Below, piece after piece: positions 59,213 through 64,000 of a stretch of DNA of 64,000 nucleotides. Below the pieces are notes generated by a model. It ran no database searches. It was not told the DNA's origin and worked only from the letters and a program-made list of their open reading frames with translations. The position numbers and the translations under genes were made by a program. Numbering within the stretch: the stretch's first letter is position 1; every line of letters starts with the position of its first letter. This DNA is from Serratia quinivorans (GTDB lineage: Bacteria; Pseudomonadota; Gammaproteobacteria; Enterobacterales; Enterobacteriaceae): assembly GCF_946227985.1 (NCBI RefSeq), contig NZ_CAMKGL010000002.1, forward strand, positions 85,266 through 149,265. The letters are read 5' to 3'.

Positions 59213-60145
59213 ATGAAAAAAGTATTGAGTCTGACCACCCTGATGGCCGGCGCGATGATGGTATTTAACGCTACTGCAGCGGACGCACCCAAAGTACTGA
59301 ATCTGGGCATTCTCGGCGGACAAAACGCCACCCAGCAAATTGGTGATAACCAGTGCGTTAAACAGTTCCTGGACAAGGAGCTGAGCGTTGACACCAAGCT
59401 GCGCAACTCTTCCGACTATTCCGGCGTCATTCAGGGTCTGTTGGGCGGCAAGATTGACCTGGTGTTAAGCATGTCGCCGTCGTCGTTTGCCTCGGTGTAC
59501 ATCAAGGATCCGAAAGCGGTGGATATCGTCGGCATCGCGGTTGATGACGTCGACCAATCCCGTGGTTACCACTCGGTGGTGATCGTTAAAGCCGGTAGCC
59601 CATATAAAAAGCTGGAAGACCTGAAAGGCAAGGCCGTGGGCTTCGCCGATCCGGATTCTACTTCCGGCTTCCTGATCCCGAACCAGGAATTCAAGAAACT
59701 GTTTGGCGGCACGGTAGACAACAAATACAACAATACTTTCTCCAGCGTGACCTTCTCCGGTGGCCATGAGCAGGACGTCCTCGGCGTGCTGAACGGTCAG
59801 TTCGAAGGCGCAGTGACCTGGGCGTCGATGATCGGCGACTACAACACCGGCTACACCAGCGGCGCGTTCACCCGCATGATCCGTATGGATCACCCGGACC
59901 TGATGAAACAGATCCGCATTATCTGGCAGTCTCCGCTGATCCCGAACGGCCCAATCCTGGTGAGCAACGCGCTGCCGGCAGAGTTTAAGGCCAAAGTCGT
60001 CACCGCGATCAAGAAGCTGGATAAGGACGATCACCAGTGCTTTATCAAAGCTATGGGCGGCAAACAGCACATCGGCGAGACCACCCTGGCGGAATACCAG
60101 AACATCATCGATATGAAGCGTGAGCTGACCAAAGGCGACCGTTAA
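59213..60145 (+). CDS. phnD: Phosphonate-type periplasmic binding protein (PhnD-like)
   Basis: A 310-residue binding protein with a signal peptide ending near ATAADA. The family layout includes LNLGILGGQNATQQIGDNQC, LLGGKIDLVLSMSPSSFASV, GFADPDSTSGFLIPNQEFKK (the Ser/Thr-rich anion loop) and HEQDVLGVLNGQFEGAVTWAS. It belongs to the phosphate/phosphite/phosphonate class. ATG 59213 with AAGGCAGCG upstream. It lies 43 bp after phnC; a long ERIC element separates it from phnE. Confidence 0.87.
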   Translation: MKKVLSLTTLMAGAMMVFNATAADAPKVLNLGILGGQNATQQIGDNQCVKQFLDKELSVDTKLRNSSDYSGVIQGLLGGKIDLVLSMSPSSFASVYIKDPKAVDIVGIAVDDVDQSRGYHSVVIVKAGSPYKKLEDLKGKAVGFADPDSTSGFLIPNQEFKKLFGGTVDNKYNNTFSSVTFSGGHEQDVLGVLNGQFEGAVTWASMIGDYNTGYTSGAFTRMIRMDHPDLMKQIRIIWQSPLIPNGPILVSNALPAEFKAKVVTAIKKLDKDDHQCFIKAMGGKQHIGETTLAEYQNIIDMKRELTKGDR

Positions 60146-60198
60146 TACTGCCGGGGTTCAGCCTGTCTGAACCCCGTTGAATGACTCACGTCGGAAGC

Positions 60199-60404
60199 CT
60201 ATACCCAATAGATTTCACATCGCAGGTAGGCGGCAACTGAGTGAGGCCTCAGGAGCTTGGCATTACCAAGTGACTGGGGGAGTGACAAATCTGCCGGGAG
60301 CAGATTTGAACGCTGCTTGCAGCGGCCCCGTCAGGGGTGAGGCCCAGGGGATGGGCCGAATAACGCAGTCAACACCCCTGCGATTTGAAAGATGAAGGGT
60401 ATAT
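60199..60404. repeat. Long-form ERIC element between phnD and phnE
   Basis: About 206 bp with ends ATACCC/GGGTATA. It contains AGGAGCTTGGCATTACCAAG and TGACTGGGGGAGTG, which match the ERIC core, but carries roughly 80 extra bases (GGGAGCAGATTTGAACGCTG region) as in known insertion-bearing ERIC variants. Its end supplies AAGGG six bases before the phnE TTG start. Confidence 0.75.
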
Positions 60405-60405
60405 T

Positions 60406-61269
60406 TTGAATAAAGATTTTACGCACTATTACCAGCAAATCCGCAGCAAGCAAAAACGCGAGACGTTGATCTGGTCGCTCGGCCTGGTGGTGCTCTATCT
60501 GGGCGCCGGCAATATCGCCGAGTTCAACTTGCACACCGTATGGGTGTCCATCCCTCATTTCTTTGATTATCTGGCAGAAACCATCCCGACCCTGCACTGG
60601 AAGTTGCTGTTCGCTGACGGGCACACCGAGGGGTCATTGGCCTACTGGGGTTACCGGCTGAACATTCAACTGCCGCTGATCTGGGAAACGCTGCAACTGG
60701 CGCTGGCGGCGACCGTTCTTTCGGTGCTGGTGGCGGGCGTTTTGGCGTTTCTGGCGGCCAACAACACCCACAGCCCGGCAACGCTGCGTATGGCGATCCG
60801 CACGCTGGTGGCCTTTTTACGCACCATGCCGGAGCTGGCGTGGGCGGTGATGTTTGTGATGGCGTTCGGTATCGGGGCCATTCCGGGCTTTCTGGCATTG
60901 GCGCTGCACACCATAGGCAGCCTGACCAAGCTGTTTTATGAGTCGATTGAAACCGCCTCCAACAAGCCGGTACGCGGGCTGACGGCCTGCGGCGCGACAC
61001 CGTTACAGCGCATGCGTTTTGGCATGTGGCCACAGGTGAAGCCGGTGTTTCTTTCGTACAGTTTTATGCGGCTGGAAATCAACTTCCGTCAGTCGACCAT
61101 TCTGGGGTTGGTGGGGGCGGGCGGCATTGGCCAGGAGCTGATGACCAATATCAAGCTCGATCGCTACGATCAGGTCAGCATGACGCTGTTGCTGATTATC
61201 CTGGTGGTTTCGATGCTCGATTACACCTCAGGTGAATTGCGCAAACGCGTCGTGGAGGGGAAAAAATGA
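60406..61269 (+). CDS. phnE: PhnE-type permease, first copy (TTG start)
   Basis: A 287-residue permease with about six helices. Family motifs: LIWETLQLALAATVLSVLVA, FLRTMPELAWAVMFV, and the coupling loop AIETASNKPVRG-like region ESIETASNKPVRGLTACGAT, with FRQSTILGLVGAGGIGQELM at the end. The start codon is TTG at 60406, preceded by AAGGG within the ERIC end; another TTG at 60385 lies inside the repeat. It overlaps the second permease by 4 bp. Confidence 0.86.
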   Translation: MNKDFTHYYQQIRSKQKRETLIWSLGLVVLYLGAGNIAEFNLHTVWVSIPHFFDYLAETIPTLHWKLLFADGHTEGSLAYWGYRLNIQLPLIWETLQLALAATVLSVLVAGVLAFLAANNTHSPATLRMAIRTLVAFLRTMPELAWAVMFVMAFGIGAIPGFLALALHTIGSLTKLFYESIETASNKPVRGLTACGATPLQRMRFGMWPQVKPVFLSYSFMRLEINFRQSTILGLVGAGGIGQELMTNIKLDRYDQVSMTLLLIILVVSMLDYTSGELRKRVVEGKK

Positions 61270-62165
61270 TAACGGCACCCACTATTTCGACGGAAAAGCT
61301 GCAAACGCTCAAACAGCAGCACCCGGAGATCTTCTCACAGCAACGCCGCTACCTGCGCACCATCGGTATTGTGGCGGCGGCTATCGCACTGTATTACCTG
61401 TTCTTCTTCCAGTTCTTTGGCATAGCCTGGCCGCAGTTTATTAACGGCTGTCATCAGCTTGGTCGTTATTTCATGCGTATGTTTGTCTGGCATGATTTCG
61501 TCAACTGGCCGTTTATGTACTACTTCCAGCAGATATTTATCACCATCGGCATAGTGTTTGCCGGCACTATTACTGCCTCGTTGATTGCCTTGCCGCTGTC
61601 GTTCTTTGCCGCACGCAACGTGATGTCGACGCCGTTACTGCGGCCGATTTCGGTACTGGTCCGCCGCCTGCTGGATATCCTGCGCGGCATCGACATGGCC
61701 ATTTGGGGGCTGATTTTCGTTCGTGCCGTTGGCATGGGGCCGCTGGCCGGGGTATTGGCTATTGTAATGCAGGACGTCGGGCTGCTCGGCAAACTCTATG
61801 CCGAAGGGCACGAAGCGGTCGATAAATCCCCCAGCCGCGGTCTGACGGCGGTCGGTGCCAACGGCCTGCAAAAGCACCGTTACGGTATCTTTACCCAGTC
61901 GTTCCCCACCTTTCTGGCGCTCAGTCTGTACCAGATTGAATCCAACACCCGATCTGCAGCGGTGCTGGGGTTTGTCGGTGCCGGCGGTATCGGCCTGGTG
62001 TATGCGGAGAACATGCGGCTGTGGAACTGGGACGTGGTGATGTTTATCACCCTGATCCTGGTGGTGGTGGTGATGATAATGGATAAAGTGTCATCCATCC
62101 TGCGCAATAAATACATCATTGGCGAAGACATCCCGCTGTATCAGCAAAAAAGCCAAATCGATTGA
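61266..62165 (+). CDS. PhnE-type permease, second copy
   Basis: A 299-residue permease paralogous to the preceding one (SLIALPLSFFAARNVMSTPL, VRRLLDILRGIDMAIWGLIF, EAVDKSPSRGLTAVGANGLQ, RSAAVLGFVGAGGIGLVYAE). Together they would form a heterodimeric membrane channel, as in phosphonate-type transporters with two PhnE genes. The ATG overlaps the first permease's stop (ATGA). Confidence 0.87.
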   Translation: MITAPTISTEKLQTLKQQHPEIFSQQRRYLRTIGIVAAAIALYYLFFFQFFGIAWPQFINGCHQLGRYFMRMFVWHDFVNWPFMYYFQQIFITIGIVFAGTITASLIALPLSFFAARNVMSTPLLRPISVLVRRLLDILRGIDMAIWGLIFVRAVGMGPLAGVLAIVMQDVGLLGKLYAEGHEAVDKSPSRGLTAVGANGLQKHRYGIFTQSFPTFLALSLYQIESNTRSAAVLGFVGAGGIGLVYAENMRLWNWDVVMFITLILVVVVMIMDKVSSILRNKYIIGEDIPLYQQKSQID

Positions 62166-62240
62166 GAAACCCCGCTCTGATCCCTATACTGCCGCACATA
62201 TTCAACTGTGCGGCCGTTTTTTGTCAGCCCCTCGCGTTAA

Positions 62241-62364
62241 TTACCCAAAGTAATTGGAATTGCGGCAAGGCGGCAACTGAACGAATGCCAATGAGCTGAC
62301 TAAATTCAGCGATTTGGGTGAGTGAAGGCAGCCAACACCGCCGCAGTTTCAAGTACAAAGGGTA
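62241..62364. repeat. ERIC-like element upstream of yehS
   Basis: About 124 bp with ends TTACCC/GGGTAA. Inside, GCGGCAAGGCGGCAACTGA and CCAACACCGCCGCAGTTT repeat the outer parts of the 60199 copy; the core is more diverged (AATGAGCTGACTAAATTCAG). The yehS ribosome site AAAGG starts at its end. Confidence 0.7.
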
Positions 62365-62375
62365 AAGGCAATTAC

Positions 62376-62843
62376 ATGATTAACAATGACGTACTGCGCA
62401 GCGTGCGCTACATGCTGGGTATCAACGACGCGAAAATGGTTGAGATTATCAAGCTGGATAATTTCGACGTTGCGGTCTCGGCAATGAGCACTTACGTCAT
62501 CAAGGAAGGTGAGCCGGGGTTCGAAAACTGCCCGGACGAAGTGATGGCGCACTTCCTGAACGGTCTGGTGTTCTTCAAACGCGGCAAGGATGACAAGTTC
62601 CCGGCACCGGAAGTGGAACTGCCAATCACCAACAATCTGGTGTTGAAAAAGCTGCGCGTAGCCTTCGAGTTGAAAGATACCGATATGCACGAGATCTTCA
62701 CCGCGGTTGATTTCCGTATTTCCAAGCCGGAATTGAGCGCGCTGTTCCGCAAAGAAGGCACCAAAAACTTCCGTCCTTGTGGCGATCAGATGCTGCGTTA
62801 TTTCCTTAAAGGTTTGGCGCAGCGCATTCGCGGCGTAAAATAA
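62376..62843 (+). CDS. yehS: DUF1456 protein YehS
   Basis: A 155-residue protein with two DUF1456 repeats: residues 1-70 (DVLRSVRYMLGINDAKMVEI, FLNGLVFFKRGKD) and 85-150 (NNLVLKKLRVAFELKDTDMH, GDQMLRYFLKGLAQRIRG). It matches E. coli YehS. The function is unknown. It follows the phn permeases by 210 bp across an ERIC element and ends before a strong hairpin. Not obviously linked to transport. Confidence 0.9.
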   Translation: MINNDVLRSVRYMLGINDAKMVEIIKLDNFDVAVSAMSTYVIKEGEPGFENCPDEVMAHFLNGLVFFKRGKDDKFPAPEVELPITNNLVLKKLRVAFELKDTDMHEIFTAVDFRISKPELSALFRKEGTKNFRPCGDQMLRYFLKGLAQRIRGVK

Positions 62844-62890
62844 CACGTTTGGAAAGCTTCAAGCGCTGTCGCAAGACGGCGTTAGTCATG

Positions 62891-62922
62891 ACGGCGCCGG
62901 GTTTATCCCCGGCGCCGTTTTA
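62891..62922 (+). terminator. Terminator after yehS
   Basis: Ten- to eleven-base arms ACGGCGCCGGG/CCCGGCGCCGT with loop TTTATC followed by TTTT. It lies 48 bp after yehS, just before the convergent SulP stop. Confidence 0.85.
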
Positions 62923-62924
62923 GC

Positions 62925-64000
62925 TTAGGAGATATCGCGTACCAGAATATTGGTGGGCGGATGCAGACTGATATTGATCTGTTTTTCCGCCGCCGTTTGG
63001 CGGTATTCATTGAGCATTGCACGGATATCGTCGTCCAGATAATTAATCCCTTCGCAATCAATAATCACCGTGCTGTTGTGTTCAATCTGCCCCAGCAAAT
63101 GCTTCAACCGCATCTTATTGAGGAAGGTCAGGTTTTGCTGACACTGCAGCAGATAATGGTCGTCGTAGCGGGTCAGCCGCAGGGCGTGACGGTTGCTTTG
63201 ATACAGGCTCCACAGCAGTTGCGCTACCAGGCCGATGGCAATACCCGCCAGCATGCCAAACGCCAGAATACCGCCCAGGGTGGCGGCAAAGGGGACGAAC
63301 TGTTGCAGGCCCTGACGCCACAGAGTGATAAAAATACGTGGGTGCGCCAGCTTAAAACCGGTGTAGATCAGGATTGCAGCCAGGCTGGCCAATGGAATGT
63401 TGTTGAGCAGTTCGGCAAACAGCAAGGCGCTGAGCAACAACAGCACGCCATGCAGTAAAATAGATACCCGGCTGCGTGCACCGGCCTGCACGTTGGCAGA
63501 GCTACGTACAATGACGGCGGTAATCGGCAAACCGCCCAGCAGCCCACTGATGCAGTTGCCCACCCCTTGCGCGCGCAGTTCTTTATCGGGTGACGGTTCC
63601 GGCATCATCGGCGCCATCTTTTTCAACGCTTCCTGACTCAGCAGGGTTTCCAGACTGGCAACTATCGCCAGAGTAATGGCGACCAGATAGACCGACGGGT
63701 TACGCCATGCCTGCCAGTTGGGCAACGAAAATTGCCCTTGCAGCGCTTCAACGCTATCGACCGCCGGCAATTCAATTCGTGGCAGCGTGCCGATGGCGGG
63801 CCAAATCCTCTCGCCCAGCCAGACAAACAGACAGCCCCACAACACGGCGACCAGCGGGCCAGGCAATGCCGTCAGCCGCAGGCGTTGTTTGAGCGATGAC
63901 TTCCCCCAAAAAACAATCAGTAGCAGTGCCCCCAGCGTCAGCATGACCGCCGCCGGGGCAATATCCCCACGGAGTTGCTCGGTGGACGGTTTTTCACTCA
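62925..64000 (-). CDS. SulP family anion transporter with STAS domain, 5' part beyond the window
   Basis: About 358 C-terminal residues of an inner-membrane anion transporter of the SulP (SLC26) family; the reading frame stays open to position 64000. It covers the later helices (GVGNCISGLLGGLPITAVIV with the family anion-site region, ARSRVSILLHGVLLLLSALL, LASLAAILIYTGFKLAHPRI) and a C-terminal STAS domain (VIIDCEGINYLDDDIRAMLN). Substrates of relatives include sulfate, bicarbonate and dicarboxylates. Confidence 0.88.
   Translation of the reverse strand, partial: SEKPSTEQLRGDIAPAAVMLTLGALLLIVFWGKSSLKQRLRLTALPGPLVAVLWGCLFVWLGERIWPAIGTLPRIELPAVDSVEALQGQFSLPNWQAWRNPSVYLVAITLAIVASLETLLSQEALKKMAPMMPEPSPDKELRAQGVGNCISGLLGGLPITAVIVRSSANVQAGARSRVSILLHGVLLLLSALLFAELLNNIPLASLAAILIYTGFKLAHPRIFITLWRQGLQQFVPFAATLGGILAFGMLAGIAIGLVAQLLWSLYQSNRHALRLTRYDDHYLLQCQQNLTFLNKMRLKHLLGQIEHNSTVIIDCEGINYLDDDIRAMLNEYRQTAAEKQINISLHPPTNILVRDIS

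Overview
The window reads as chromosomal DNA of a Serratia-like member of the Enterobacterales (Yersiniaceae). Many products match Escherichia coli K-12 families over their full length (AnsP, PbpG, YedI, YohC/YohD/YohP, Dld, DdlA, NlpA, BglX, YajD, LsrK/LsrG, AmyA, LgoT/LgoR/LgoD, YehS), but their order differs from E. coli. Three ERIC-type intergenic repeats support the same clade. The genus is inferred; no rRNA or tRNA gene is present to anchor it. No phage, insertion sequence, CRISPR array or RNA gene was recognised.

Layout. 1-11.4 kb: the start of an asparagine permease gene, a PACE efflux pump with its LysR regulator, a LysE exporter, yohD, an S-adenosylhomocysteine-hydrolase-like gene, pbpG, yedI, the 27-residue yohP, a DMT exporter with a LysR regulator, and a MerR/TipAS regulator. 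11.6-25.8 kb: a frameshifted PemK/MazF toxin relic, nlpA, a DUF1460 lipoprotein, two acetyltransferase-type genes, yohC, dld, a methionine aminopeptidase paralogue coupled to a ParD-like protein, ddlA, a solute-binding protein next to a methionine aminotransferase, and bglX. 26-29.5 kb: a four-gene metal or oxyanion ABC operon ending in a ModA-like protein without a signal peptide. 29.5-30.8 kb: a plasmid-style ParA/ribbon-helix-helix pair surrounded by 16-bp repeats. 30.7-41.9 kb: yajD, transporters and regulators, orphan lsrK/lsrG, a RIO kinase, amyA, and twin DUF1471 genes facing a TetR regulator. 42-44.5 kb: a methionine-type ABC transporter. 44.7-53.3 kb: accessory enzymes with divergent LysR regulators (quinone oxidoreductase, MpaB-type oxygenase, phenolic acid decarboxylase, SUFU-domain protein, isochorismatase-like hydrolase, SDR). 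53.4-54.5 kb: a second tryptophanyl-tRNA synthetase behind a leader that looks like a complete trp attenuator. 54.6-58.2 kb: the L-galactonate locus lgoT-lgoR/lgoD. 58.3-62.8 kb: a phosphonate-type ABC transporter and yehS. The window ends in a truncated SulP transporter gene.

Working logic. Much of the window consists of small regulator-plus-target modules (seven LysR, and one each of MerR, AraC, TetR and GntR) that handle efflux, phenolics, sugar acids and small solutes.

The two most interesting signals are: (i) the leader of the auxiliary trpS, where a 17-codon reading frame with tandem Trp codons, a 1:2 hairpin, a 2:3 antiterminator and a 3:4 terminator can all be drawn; and (ii) 16-bp iterons flanking the parA/RHH genes on both sides, with a related run about 12 kb away behind the methionine aminopeptidase gene.
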